Of a stretch of 64,000 bases of DNA, positions 23,375 through 34,884 are shown one piece after another. Positions within the stretch are counted from its first letter, which is position 1. Every line of letters begins with the position of its first letter. This DNA is from Hyposmocoma kahamanoa (Eukaryota; Arthropoda; Insecta; Lepidoptera; Cosmopterigidae), in assembly GCF_003589595.1 (NCBI RefSeq), contig NW_020656077.1:625797-689796 (forward strand), in the 5' to 3' direction. The translations under genes and the position numbers were made by a program. A model generated the notes under the pieces. It was given only the letters and a program-made list of their open reading frames with translations. It made no database searches and was not told where the DNA came from.

Positions 23375-24256
23375 GGGCCTACCACAACCTCTTAAAACAA
23401 TATTACTTTAACCTTACATTGACTTTTCGTACCATAACGCGCTTAAAGTAAGCTTATTGTAATGTTAAAACTATGATGTTTTATTGGCAGCTTTGTGACT
23501 ATTCGTTCACTCAGTTCGTACTATGACGCGACTTTAACATTAAAGTAACATAGCTCTTATGTCAAATTTAGCAATCTTAAAATAGTTACGCGGATGCAAT
23601 GGAAACAATATTATTTTCAGTTTTATTGTCTTAATATTGATTTGTAATGATTAAAAGTTAAGTTGAACTTATTTATTTACATATATCTCTTCAATATTTT
23701 GTTTATTTTTTATTTAATAGCACATTGTAAATAATGTTTGGTTAAATAAAAATACGCGATGTTTATTTCGTAAAATTATAACAGCGCTATCTATTTGCTC
23801 CTTGGCGAAACTAACAGTTGACACTAGACTATAGTTCCGAACTCACAGCGTGACTATCAAGACTCAGCTTGTTTTATTTATTTTTATTCATGCAAATGGG
23901 GAATAATTATTGAAAACAAAGTAATTTTAATAGATTTTATTATTACATACTTTTCTTTTCTTATATATCTAATAGTCAAAATTCTGTTCAAAACATTATA
24001 CTACGATAAGACGATTCGGAACATCAAAAAAGAAAGAGATGGCATTATATAGTTCACATAGCGTTATCTCTTTCCTATTTTTATTAAGGAATAGACAATG
24101 TTGGGAAATCAGTCGTTCTTTTAATCACTTTTGCAATAATACATTACTTAGTTGACAGGTTCGTCATGGTACGAGTATGAGTAATATTACAATAAGCTTA
24201 CTTTAAGCTTACATTGAACTATGATTGTTTTTGGAAAGGTTATGATATATAGACCC
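23375..24256. mobile_element. 882-bp TIR element inserted in a SINE
   Basis: Flanked by CCAGG on both sides (23370-23374 and 24257-24261), the expected SINE sequence at that point being CAGGGTTTCCC. The ends GGGCCTA and (minus strand) GGGTCTA are inverted; a second inverted pair, AAAGTAAGCTTATTGTAAT, lies at about 23446-23464 and 24190-24208, and TTACTTTAA.CTTACATTGA occurs as a direct repeat near each end. No transposase frame is visible. The superfamily is unclear from a 4-5 bp duplication. Confidence 0.6.
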
Positions 24257-24310
24257 CCAGGTTTCCCTAGTGGGGGCTATGAGTGTCTGCGCGTTATTAT
24301 TGTTATAATA
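24257..24310 (+). repeat. SINE family A, 3' part of a split copy
   Basis: CCAGGTTTCCCTAGTGGGGGCTATGAGTG followed by the GCGCGTTATTATTG tail continues exactly where 23374 stops. Confidence 0.75.
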
Positions 24311-26786
24311 GTGATCAAAATTTTGCTTTTTATGAACGGATCTCTGATGGTCGCTCATCATGATAGGTAATGATAAAAACAAAGTGATTTTCACTCCACA
24401 GTTTGCAGACTATACAGAGTGTTCAACATCTCACCTGAGAACTTCTAAAGACAGAGCAATAAAATACATTTTGACTGTGCTACCTACTTAAAAATCTTAA
24501 TGAGATCTTTGATTTAATGTTCAGCATGGGCATAAGATTATTAGAAAGTAATAGCCGTTGTTAGGAATAATTATCATACATTAATGGGCTTTCGTTTTAT
24601 TAACCTTAACTGTTTTCGTGAGAAAACTCCACGATAAGAGATGAAATACATATGTATTTCGATCGTTAACTGGTGACATCTTTATTCTATTTAGATAAGG
24701 TTGTATTAACAAACACGCTTACAATAAATTGGAACTTTAACACACTAAAATTGTACTACACAAGAAATATATTGCCATTTGTAAATGGAAAATTTCGCCC
24801 AATATGTTATCAAAAAAACGAACTACAATTACTTAATATTCGAAATACGACTTAATACGTTTTCATGCGAAAAGTATTATTTTTCGCGAATTCTAACTTC
24901 AGTCCTATCAATCCTAGTCTGTTTACGACAGCAACGCAAATCCATTTGGCGTAAATTAGCGTATCATGTTTGTTTTAAAAACATGATACGCTCCACTCAA
25001 TTTGCGAAACATCCATCAAAGTGAATTAAGAATGTTTCAAGAGTGAAAATTATATCTTATGATGTTATTCAAAAAGAGATAAGAAAATGCGACGAAACCA
25101 AATGAGTCCTGAATTTTTTTAAAAGGCTTTTTGAATTTTATAAAAGGTAAAAAAAAAACGAAAATGTTTTTTAAGTACAATGGCCTATTTGTTCCCTTCT
25201 CTGCGGTTTCTTAAGCAGCCGTTTATTTGCCGTTTATTTCTGTTACAATACCCTTTGTATGTAACCTACATGTTGTTGAATTCAAGGATCGACCAATAGC
25301 CACCGCTATCAAACATTGCGAGACACTTTGATGAAAGCCACACTTTGTCGAAAATTGCGGTAATTGCTTTTTGCGACTTTTTTTTTTGCGAATGTTCGTT
25401 GTTTCGTCAACTTCGACATAATGTTAATATATGTAGTGGTTATCGATATGATAGCACTGGATTTTTTGTTTGAAATAAACAAACAAACCAAAAAATGTAG
25501 CATAAATGTCCAAATTACCCAAGCTTGAAATGAATTCGACAGCTTCTTATTCGAATGTGTAATACTAAAAGCTGGAATGTGGATAAAAATAATGTCGTAC
25601 TCCTTATTTGAATACCGCAGCATCATTTCGTTGTAAAATAAACATTGCTTAAAGGGAAATGAAAAGATCGGACGTACAAATACCAAACAAAATTAAATAA
25701 AGGGTGGGATAATGAAGTCCGTATTAAAATGTGTTGAATAGGCAAACATACAATGGCATCCTGTCTGTCTGATGAAATTTAACTCACGAACAATGTGCTA
25801 TTAAGGGGCTAAAGGAGCAGCATCGTTCAGTTTTTATAGGACAGATGAAACAAGGGAACAATTATTGTTTCTTTTTATCAGATCCTATGGCTTTACAAAA
25901 ATAATTATGTTTAAAATTCACTCAATATTTTTTGTAGTATCTCTAAAACAATTTTTGGGAGGGACAAAACCTATTTTATAATGTATATAAAATATGTTGC
26001 CATAATAACCGAAATGTACCGAACAAAAAATAATTTAATTCAAATATTCTTTACAAAGAGTCAAGGGCCAAGAGTATGTCAAACTTGGCACTTAAAATTT
26101 AAATTACGGTCCAGAGACCAAAGTGTCTAGTTTGATTATGCTCTTGACTGTACAATTCTTTTACTTATTCTTTTTCATTATACTAAAACATTATCGAAAA
26201 TATATCGACGATAGGCATCATTTTGTTATTGGCATGTAAATAACTTATTTACAGCCAAAGTATCCTTAGTATTGTTAAAAAACGCTTCATAGTGGCTAAA
26301 AAGATTCTCTTTTTTTTATGGAATAGACAAAATTATACATAAAAAGTTTACAATAAATTTTTACCTGCAGACAAATAAGATTCATACACTAGCTACTGGC
26401 TTAAACGCTCCATTAAAACTTTGAATTTCTAAAAAAATTGTCTTTAAAGCTTTCATATTAGATATACAGGATGTAAACGAACGTTTTTAGTAATACTTAC
26501 ACACTACTCGTGACTTTAGAGCTTTAGACAATGAAAATCTCGTCAAAATTATATCATTTATTTCGAAAATAGTTGATTATAATTTTCTTATACGTATGAT
26601 AAGATATAAATTTTTTAAATAATATAAAGTGACTTGGAGTGGTAAGCGGTGACGCTCGTCCTTAACAGGAAATATAAAATCGCCTTAGCGTTTTGGTTAA
26701 GACCAAAACGTGTTGGAAAAACGAAGCATTAAGAAACTTGTTTGTAAATTAATCAAATTAATAATGTAAGAAGAGGACGCCTTACA
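24311..26786. other. AT-rich DNA with a small palindrome
   Basis: A perfect 13-bp stem (GCGTATCATGTTT, 24959-24971, and its complement 24979-24991) sits here. A fragment of the 290-bp repeat (GTGGTAAGCGGTGACGCTC) is at about 26625-26670, and a 9-bp hairpin CGTTTTGGT/ACCAAAACG near 26690. The 125-codon minus frame at 25309-25686 is Lys/Phe-rich with no domain or splice support. Confidence 0.4.
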
Positions 26787-26985
26787 ATTCCACAGACGCT
26801 CCCCAGAAGAGTACGTCCTAAGTAGGGCTAGTACGACCGGTAACGACTTGCAAAAGCAACATAGAAGTTCGAGATATTGTTATTCTCCACACGAGAAGAG
26901 CAGCATGTCGCGCTTTATGCTGCGCAAGTCGCGCCCGGTTTTGGTAGTACTACTGATGAGAGAAGACATCGCCTTCTGGGGAGTG
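26787..26985. mobile_element. candidate imperfect foldback element
   Basis: ACGCTCCCCAGAAG on the left matches ACACTCCCCAGAAG on the opposite strand at the right, and AGTAC.ACC followed by CGACTTGC recurs inverted (about 26829-26856 and 26920-26952). The segment is more GC-rich than its surroundings and has no ORF. Ends and target duplication are not resolved. Confidence 0.4.
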
Positions 26986-27494
26986 TGTGCAGAATTATAA
27001 GAAGTTCTTTTCTTTTTTCTGACATTTCGCTCCCTGTCATGCTAACCCGATAAAGGTTAGTCAGAACCCTCATCGCCCTTTGTCCAAAAGAACCTCGGTC
27101 TAATTTAGAATTTCTGTCAGTCCAGTCAATTTATTGGTCATACTTGTACTTGTACTTGGACGCAACAGAACTAATCATCTACACCATAACACAGATTTTG
27201 CAATTGTACACTATGGAAAAGTTATAGATGGTTCTAGATCGATAGAGATCATGTTATGTCTCTTTATGCATGCCAATGTGACTTCTCACAAATACTCTTA
27301 ATTGGTTTCCTTTAATTTTATTTAATATCAGTTTTTTATAGAACGGAATGCTATTTCGAGATCTAATGCGAGGCCAGTGTGTAATAAATAAGTATAACAA
27401 TGCAGAGAACTTAAAAATTAGTTTAGCATCTAGAGTTTTTTTTCCATCAAAGCTCAATAGTAAAAATTCTTTTAAGTAATAATCTTAAATACAA

Positions 27495-27625
27495 TAAATA
27501 ACGACGGTACCACAAAAAAAAGTTTTCTACTCTGACCCGGCCGGGAATCGAACCTAGGACCTCAGAGATGGCGACACCATGAAAACCGGTGTGCAATCCA
27601 CTCGACCACGGACGTTCTCAAACCA
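27495..27625 (-). repeat. tRNA-derived SINE, family D
   Basis: On the minus strand: GTGGTCGAGTGGATTGCACA (A-box region), GGTTCGATTCCCGGCCGGG (B box) and downstream TTTTTTTTGTGGTACCGTCG. I know this arrangement as a common lepidopteran SINE. Single copy in the window. Confidence 0.7.
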
Positions 27626-27985
27626 TATCAAATCATATCTGTGTGCCTTTTTGACATATTCATTCACAGAAAGTTAATTCGGTTATTCAAACAACACCAC
27701 CCCTTGTAAAACTTCGTCGTCAACCATAAAGTTCAGCTCTACTCGTGTCTTTGTATACCATAAGAGGATTATCCTAATAAATATAGAAGTACGTTTAAAT
27801 CCTTTGGAATGCTCGCATACAACTCTACACGCCTTTTATTGGGTATTAGTTGACTTGGATAGATTAATCTGTGGGAACATAAATTCTGTAATATGTTATA
27901 TATGCTTACCACTTACACACAGATGAGGAAAGACTTCTTTGTTGTGATTTATTATGTTGTGATTCACCTAGTACCTGGATTCGTT

Positions 27986-28402
27986 GATGCAGTAAAGTTC
28001 CCTATGAAAGAGTTCGTCCAGGGAAGTATGCCACCTTAAAGGTCCTATCCACACGTATCCGGGCCGTGCCCGAGACGTGGACGGGCGTGCTCCGTCAGGG
28101 GTTCAAAAAAATATCGTTGCGTATATTTTGTACGCACTCGTTCCGGGACACGTCCCGGACACGGCCCTGATGAGTGTGGATAGTCCTTAACTATTTCTGC
28201 CGCCAAGAGGTAATGTGAGCATTACTACGTCCCGGTTTTGATTATGGGTGCTGGCATAAACTACAGGCACATGGAACTTGTCACCTTACGTTTGGAGATC
28301 ACGGGCGTTGTGGTACAGTACTCCTTAGTTTAAAGCTCTGAGTGGTACATCGTGTATGGACATGACTAGTTCGTCCCGTCCTGTCACTTGCGATCACAAA
28401 AA
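27986..28402 (+). repeat. 290-bp A-tailed repeat, copy 8, carrying a nested MITE
   Basis: Starts TGCAGTAAAGTTCCCTATG and ends TGTCACTTGCGATCACAAAAAA. It is interrupted after CCACC by a 147-bp element at the point where other copies read CCACCTTACCTATTTCTGCC, which dates the MITE as younger than the repeat. Confidence 0.75.
28040..28186. mobile_element. 147-bp MITE with TTAA target duplication
   Basis: TTAA at 28036-28039 and 28187-28190 flanks an element whose ends AGGTCCTATCCACACG and GTGTGGATAGTCC are inverted, with further pairing of CCGGGCCGTG/CACGGCCCTG and a GC-rich CGGGACACGTCCCGG palindrome on the right. TTAA duplication is the hallmark of piggyBac insertion; the terminal bases are not the usual piggyBac CCC. 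Confidence 0.75.
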
Positions 28403-30529
28403 AGTCCTCAAGTAACTTCTCTTATTTCATTTCTTACGTTTTCCATAGTTTTTGAACCTTCTTCAACGTGCAGGTTTCATAATACGGTAGGTAAAGTAAC
28501 GTTAGTAACGGTAGATAGGCCAACCCCAACCGCATCCTGATTATGTTGGCAAACTTGGGACTGCCCAATGTTAGCTCAGTGGAAGTCATTGCACTTTATC
28601 CAATAACAAAGCTTGATGGGGTAGAAAAGTTCTGTTTTTATATTTTTATTTTTCACTTCACTTTACTTCTTCAAGGTTCTTAACACTTTTGTGTGGGCTT
28701 AAGTCTGAAATAAACTTATTTTATTTATATATTTATTGCTACTAAACATTAAAAAATATACTTAATTTAGGAATTTTAATCATAGGCACAACCTACCTCT
28801 CAATTAATGACAAGCAACCTTTCTCCCGCTGGGCCACCACCGCCTTTATATCATTGATAATGTTGGCAATTAAATACAAAAACTTGTACATCTGAAACGA
28901 ATAAAATTTGAACGTATATAAAATCGAGTTATATGTTTCTTTAACTGTTGCACGTAATGCATAATGCAGTAGGGCTTACTGCACCGGTGTAGATTCAATT
29001 GAAAAAATGTGCAGGCCACGTCAATTTTAAATCTTGCACTTTGAAAGCGGGCCGCAGCGACGCTCAGTTGTTTTGTTTTCATTCATTCGGCTCATTCCAC
29101 TGGCGGGTAATCACATCGATTTATTAATACGATATCATCACAAGTTAATTTGATAAAATAAATAAACACTTTATAACGTAACAAGCAGAGGATTATTTCA
29201 TGCCTACATTTACAGAGAACGACTGTGAATTGACAATTGTTAGGGAATGCAATCCCGAGGGATAATCTCAGTCCCGGTCACGGAAGAAAAAAATGTTCTG
29301 TGGCCGCGGTATTTGCGGATTGAAAGTTTCTGATCTCACGGGATCTTAGTATTTGCAGGAACCCGCAGAACATTGAAAGACATCGAGAAAAAGGGCTGCT
29401 ATTCAAAGAAACAGAATTTTTATTATTCAAAAACGATAAAGTATTAATAGTTTCAACCGAGTACTCATAGGTTGAAATTAATTGACCAAATAAAAAAGCC
29501 TCTTTTCGGTAACTAAACTCCGTAAGCAACCATATGCATGAGGTGTGGACATTTTCATTAATTTCTTTTTATTCGTTGCTCATTGTAGTTTAATTAAAAG
29601 ATGCTGCAAAAATCTGAAATTTATAAACTAAATTATTAAATGGGTAAACTGTAATCCAGAAATGCTGATATCTAATATTATGTTGTTTTTGTAAGTATAA
29701 TTACGAGAATTGTAGATTATTATTAATAGAATATAATTAACTCGGTTGCTACATTAATAGTACATAACAATATATTTGAGTATATAGTCCTGCAAGTTTG
29801 TTAATATTTTACCATAAGCCTGTATATACACATAAATACATACTTTAGAGGGGGTTTTTTATCGTGGTCATTGTCGGATAGTTGCACAATTAAGTACTCG
29901 TATCTCAGGTTATATATCAACTACGACAAAGAGACAATTTTAAACGCATAAATTGTTGCACGCGGAGCGGTGCCCACTGGAAAATGTTTAATGCATTTTC
30001 GTTCACGAGTTAAAGTTTCGACAAGCAGCGAACGGGAAATTCGACATTACTTTTTTAGGCGTCCATTCAGAGGTTTCGCATTGCATAACTTTTTTGGAAT
30101 ACAATTCATGAACGTACATCTTGCTTTATAAAATCACGTCCGCATTCGATTCCATGTGATTTGGAAAAAAGGAATTTCAAAGTACAGCCAACATAACACA
30201 TCGGTAATTTTTATTATTTGAATTTTTGTTGTAGAAGAAGAATTTCAAGAATGTATTGAATAACTAGACCCTAACACTCTATTTTCATTCGTAAAGCATA
30301 ATGTCTTGGGCTAACGAAAAAGTTATATATCATTTACTTACTGAACTACGCAGTACATCGTACATTTTGCGCGAAACACCCATGAGAGCAACAAAGTAAG
30401 AAAGGGAAATTTTAAGTTTCAGAACCCCAAGAAAGAGGAAATTACAACGCCCACCATTTACAAAATCAATATACACCCACACAAATTTTACGTTTCAGGC
30501 TTCATAATATTTCTGTGAAGTTCTCGGTG
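28403..30529. other. AT-rich DNA, no gene seen
   Basis: Minus-strand frames at 28870 and 29278 are short and unsupported. Confidence 0.35.
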
Positions 30530-31075
30530 CTGTCTATACAAAATAAAACCTTGGCAAGGGTGCCAAGCAGATGGGTCTCATCAGTTTCAGAAAAGTAGCG
30601 AAAACACATTTCGTTTCCATATAACTTTTTATAACTTGAACTCCTGATTTTTGCTTGTTTGAAACAGCTAGCTTTTCTCATTTTACTCTTTATAAAATGG
30701 TCCTAATCTAATGACTAACATTGCTTTAAGAGATAAGAAGCAACTTTCCGAAATTCAACGTCTATATAGCTGCGGATGAGTTAGTGAAGATCGACCATAT
30801 TTCGACACTCCAGGTCTTCTAGGTGCTCGGTCAGTCACCGAACGAAACGAAACGAACGAACGAAAGGTCGTTGGTATATCGAGCTAACCCTATACAAGGC
30901 GGCTAATTTGCACAATAAGCACGCGACCAGCTGTGTCTTCTGTTCCCATGCAGACTGCACTGGAGGCCGTGTTTCGTAAGGATGCCAGTTGCTAATCACA
31001 CCTGGCTTCTACCTCGCCATATGAAAGACCTGCCTAGGGGTCAACTGATTTGGGCTAAGCCTTCTTAAGATGATA
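30530..31075 (-). mobile_element. jockey/R1-type LINE 3' end, copy 1
   Basis: Homologous over about 530 bp to 34885-35420: shared GGGTCTCATCAGTTTCAG/AGTCTCATCTGTTTCAG, TCATTTTACTCTTTAT.ATGG, AACTTTCCGAAA.TCAACGTCT and GGATGCCAGTTGCTAAT. It encodes the end of an ORF2 in other copies. Here the frame is broken, and a CGAAACGAACGAACGAA run (about 30840-30865) replaces the corresponding sequence of the other copy. Confidence 0.6.
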
Positions 31076-31158
31076 CTAATATGTACTTATCATCTCTTAA
31101 AAAAATTTAATAAAATAAATTAGAACCATATGTAAAGAGTAAAATGAGATTACACTTA

Positions 31159-31673
31159 AGGTGGTTTTCCATTGGCGAGGCGAGACGAGACGAGGCGAGA
31201 CGAGACGAGGCGAGACGAGGATTGAAATCTCGCCACCCTATTTTCACCAACGAGCTAGCCATCGCGATAGTAGATAGTGAAGATTCAGTGCTGTTCAGTT
31301 CATCTAGCGATAAATATGCGTCTGAATTAACGCCCCGTAAATTATTATTATTACATTATATTAACGGAAAAAGAATCAGATGAAACCATAATTTTTTTAA
31401 ATCGCAAATCGTACGTACCCCGCATTCTTGTGATTGATAAATACCCAAATTGTGTTCCCGTTACAGATATTATAATACTCTGTGTAGGCAGCAATATGGG
31501 TCAATATTACTTCAACAAATATGTCAATTCTTGGCTCACCCATCCTCGTCAATCCAGACCATTTCCACCGAAGATGGGCTAGGAGAAAATTTAAATTTTG
31601 CCATACAAATTTCAATCCTCGTCTCGCCTTGTGTCGCCTCGTCTCGTCTCGCCTCGCCAGTGGAAAACCACCT
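31159..31673. mobile_element. 515-bp MITE with GAGGCGAGACGA-rich TIRs and TTA duplication
   Basis: TTA at 31156-31158 and 31674-31676 flanks the inverted ends AGGTGGTTTTCCATTGGCGA and AGGTGGTTTTCCACTGGCGA. Both TIRs continue with tandem GAGGCGAGACGA units and GAGGATTGAAAT, then a non-repetitive AT-rich centre. The 60-98 codon frames on both strands are by-products. TTA duplication points to PIF/Harbinger. Confidence 0.75.
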
Positions 31674-31676
31674 TTA

Positions 31677-33249
31677 TAAGCGATCGTTTCCATGTCACAT
31701 TAAAAATGATTCGTTATTCTGTTGACGTTACTTCAGAAAGCTACTTTTTCTGCGCCATGTTGTCTGTTCCATTCATTCAGCATTCCCATAAAGTTTTGTG
31801 CCCGAAATATTTAATTCATTGACCACATGCGCAAGACATGTGCGTCTGCCTTTTAGGGACAGTCTGTTGTATTATCGTTTTGTGCAATTATCATGTAATA
31901 TTTAATATCTCTGAGTAAATGTGTGTGTAAAATTGTTAAGATTTAGTTCTTGTAAATGTTTGCTGTTATTAGCAAAGTTCCATAAGCCTGTATACCGTAA
32001 GTTTAGGTACTTTTCCTTTTTTTCCCTATGTTATGGTTGTGTAGTTTGAACCTCCTGTTGAGGAAAGCCATACACCAATCTTTTCTTTGAGTTAACTTCA
32101 ACTTAGTCTATCTCAAACTAATTAGCATCACCATTTTTTTTATAATTAAGCGACACGGAGTCGCTTTTTCGGTTGAACGCGACAAAAAGCCGCACGCATT
32201 GTTAACCACGTTTTGATTTCAACATAAAACCCTCTTGTGTTATTATACTCATTCAAATATAATGTAATTATGCTCCGGGGCAGAATTTATATGAACTAAA
32301 TACATTTATCCGCCATGTAGTGTAACCTTTTTAACACTCGCTATTATAAATATTATAATGTTTTTCTATTCATTATCTTTGCGATACAATTTTCATTTAT
32401 CATTTATTGTTGCAGATAATATTAATGAAACTCTCCTGTCAAAATTAAATGTGTGTAGGTACTACTTAAAAATATTTAAGACTATATTTGAGTATATATA
32501 TCAAGTGAGGATTTTGTTGCAATAAACGGTTGTTATAAATGTTGAATAGTCTCGACGGTTGCCGGGTCTAAGTTAGAACTATTGAAATATAACTTTCTAC
32601 CGATACCCTGATTAAATGTAACTTATGTCATAGCGATGAAATTTCGAAAGCACACCCACTGTTCATAGCTAAGTCTTTGCCTGCGAAAGCACTAACTGCA
32701 TCATTATAATTGGCGAAAGTTAACCACATTTGAATACAATGAGGCACGCATATGTTCGCCATGAATAAAACATGGTCAAAGCTATTGGTTTCAATGCGTT
32801 TTTATGCAATGTTGTTGTATAAGATTTGTAATGATACAGTTCGGATCGTGTGTGGGCGACGCGACGCGAGCTATTGCACAAAATTACCTTTACCTACATC
32901 ATGTACTCGCATCCACCTAGCGTTAATAATTGCGTAAAACTTTGTCATGGGTAGTAGAAGGGAAACAAATCGCTTCCATACGCACTTAATACCAACTAGC
33001 ATTGTACATACTTTTGTAAACTTATTGATTGGGAACAGTCGGTGAGTTTTGAAGTCTCGATATACTTTAGAACTCTCAAATTTATACTACGACCATAGCG
33101 ATTTCTGTTCTATATTCTAAACATGGCCATTTTTAAAATACTAACAACCCCCAATGTACTTTAATACTAAGATCACAAACAACTTTTTTCACAAACGGCT
33201 TTTTGCAGAACATACAAAATTTACCAAAAAATAAACTTTTTGTTAATAT
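31677..33249. other. AT-rich DNA, no gene seen
   Basis: No supported feature; T-rich tracts only. Confidence 0.35.
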
Positions 33250-33470
33250 TAATAATAACTCACACACTCATAGCCCTCAACATAGCCCCACACTAGGGAA
33301 ACCCTGCATCGCAGGTGCCATGAACACACACATAGACAACCACAAATTACACCCAAAGTCACGAGAGAAATAGATGTAGGCCTTACTAATATTTCTCCCG
33401 GCCCGGGAATCAAACCCGAGACCTCTGCGTGACAGTCCAGTGTGGTAGCCGTTCGGCCACAGAGGCAGTT
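33250..33470 (-). repeat. tRNA-derived SINE, family A, full copy
   Basis: Minus orientation: TGGCCGAACGG A box, B-box region GGTTTGATTCC, body with CCCTAGTGTGGGGCTATG and a TTATTATTAATATTAA tail at the left. Confidence 0.8.
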
Positions 33471-33817
33471 CTTGTACTATCTGACAGTTTTTAGATCTAT
33501 ATTTGGTAGTAAGTCGTTTAGCAACGCCTCCCATCTGCTATCTTTTGTTAACGCACAGAGTTGTCACCTTTAAGAGCGACATATTTTTATTTTTGTACGA
33601 AAGTAAAATGTGATTAATTACTAAAAATCATGGAACATAAGTTTTGTTTATTATGTTATTAATTAATACCTTATATAGGTCCTTCTGTCATAAAATCTTA
33701 ATAAAGAACAACAAACAAAGTTAATAAAGTATATTTATTTATCAGTCTAGAAACAGCCACTGTGGTGGCGCTGTCGTGTGTCAGTATTATCGAACATCAT
33801 TTGACAAATCATAGACA

Positions 33818-33900
33818 ATGTTGACAAATCATAGCCACTGTGCATTTGTCAGCGCCTCTATTGTCTCTCGACAACGCATTTGTACGATACCACTGTGCAG
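33818..33900 (+). CDS. candidate exon ending in a consensus donor
   Basis: A perfect CAG/GTAAGT junction lies at 33900/33901. The ATG at 33818 opens 27 codons plus 2 bases straight into it (phase 2). The segment is more GC-balanced than its flanks and contains a local direct repeat, GACAAATCATAG, at about 33801 and 33822. Phase 2 cannot splice in frame to the SAM exon at 52640, so if real it is noncoding leader or belongs to another gene. Confidence 0.25.
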
Positions 33901-33905
33901 GTAAG

Positions 33906-34539
33906 TTCGTAATATAAATCATCCACGTTGGATCAAACCTTTGATAAAAATTATTACTCCGTATGAGAAATGATTATGTAATTTAAACCAAATATGCGGT
34001 TAGTGTGTGCCCATTTTATCTTATGAGAGACATTTATTTATTTAACAAAGCTACAAACACGAACTAAAAACTTAACTATAACATGTACATACATAAAAAA
34101 AATGTAAGTAAATTTGCATTCCTTTTACAGCTATGCTCAACATTTGAATATGGAATATACATTAAAAAGGGCTTAACTTCCTACTTAAAATGAGACTTAA
34201 GGAAAAAAACTTACTACAATTCTTACAAGCAATAAAAACAGAAAAAAAAATAAAGAAAATTACACAGAAATACAACTCAATATTAGGGAAGATACTCATA
34301 AATATTTTATGACTCTGTGAGAACATATCTACATCTCTACAAATATCATTGTTAATATGTTTGTGCTTAATATTCGTATAAATAAAAATTCTTAAACAAA
34401 TTAGGTTGTGGTATACCATTTAATCGAGATCGATGTAGATATCATGCATTTTTTTTTGTTCATGGATAAGGTGAGTCTTGTCCACCTACAATGGTGTATA
34501 GAGAATGTTACGTCGAAATTTTTCAAAATCAATAATGTG
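33906..34539. other. AT-rich DNA, no gene seen
   Basis: A/T-rich throughout; an 85-codon minus frame is low-complexity Phe/Ser/Ile. Confidence 0.35.
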
Positions 34540-34842
34540 TTTTTTTTTATTATATCAAGTGACGGGACGGACAAGTCGTGCATTTCATGGTAAGCTGTAC
34601 TCCTGTCCATAATAGTTGCAGTGCCACTCAGAGCCTTAAATCGCAAAGATCTGAGGGGCACTGCCACTGCGCCGGTCACCCTGAGACATATCTTGACAAG
34701 TCCCATGTGCCTGTAATTCACCAGCACCCTCACCGTTCTAAACCGAAACGCAGTAATGCTAACATTACTGCTTGGCGGCAGAAATAGGTAAAGTGGCAGT
34801 ACTTCCCTAGACAAAGTCTTTCACAAAGAGCTCTACTTCTAC
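34540..34842 (-). repeat. 290-bp A-tailed repeat, copy 9, best full copy
   Basis: Complete from T-run/ATCAAGTGACGGGACGG to CTCTACTTCTAC, including a perfect 9-bp hairpin (GCAGTAATG 34750-34758, loop CTAA, CATTACTGC 34763-34771). The 61-137 codon frames on both strands here are repeat-derived. Confidence 0.85.
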
Positions 34843-34884
34843 GTGAAAAATCAAATACGTGTATAAAACATGTATTTACAGAAG

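Noticed and set aside
24959..24991. Perfect 13-bp palindrome as a terminator or operator
   Set aside because: This is animal DNA and isolated short palindromes are expected by chance; no T-run or gene end is nearby.
25309..25686. 125-codon minus-strand frame
   Set aside because: AT-rich low-complexity Lys/Phe/Ile/Ser composition, no domain, no splice or promoter support.
34401..34814. 137-codon minus-strand frame
   Set aside because: Lies largely within a copy of the 290-bp repeat; its peptide recurs in other copies.
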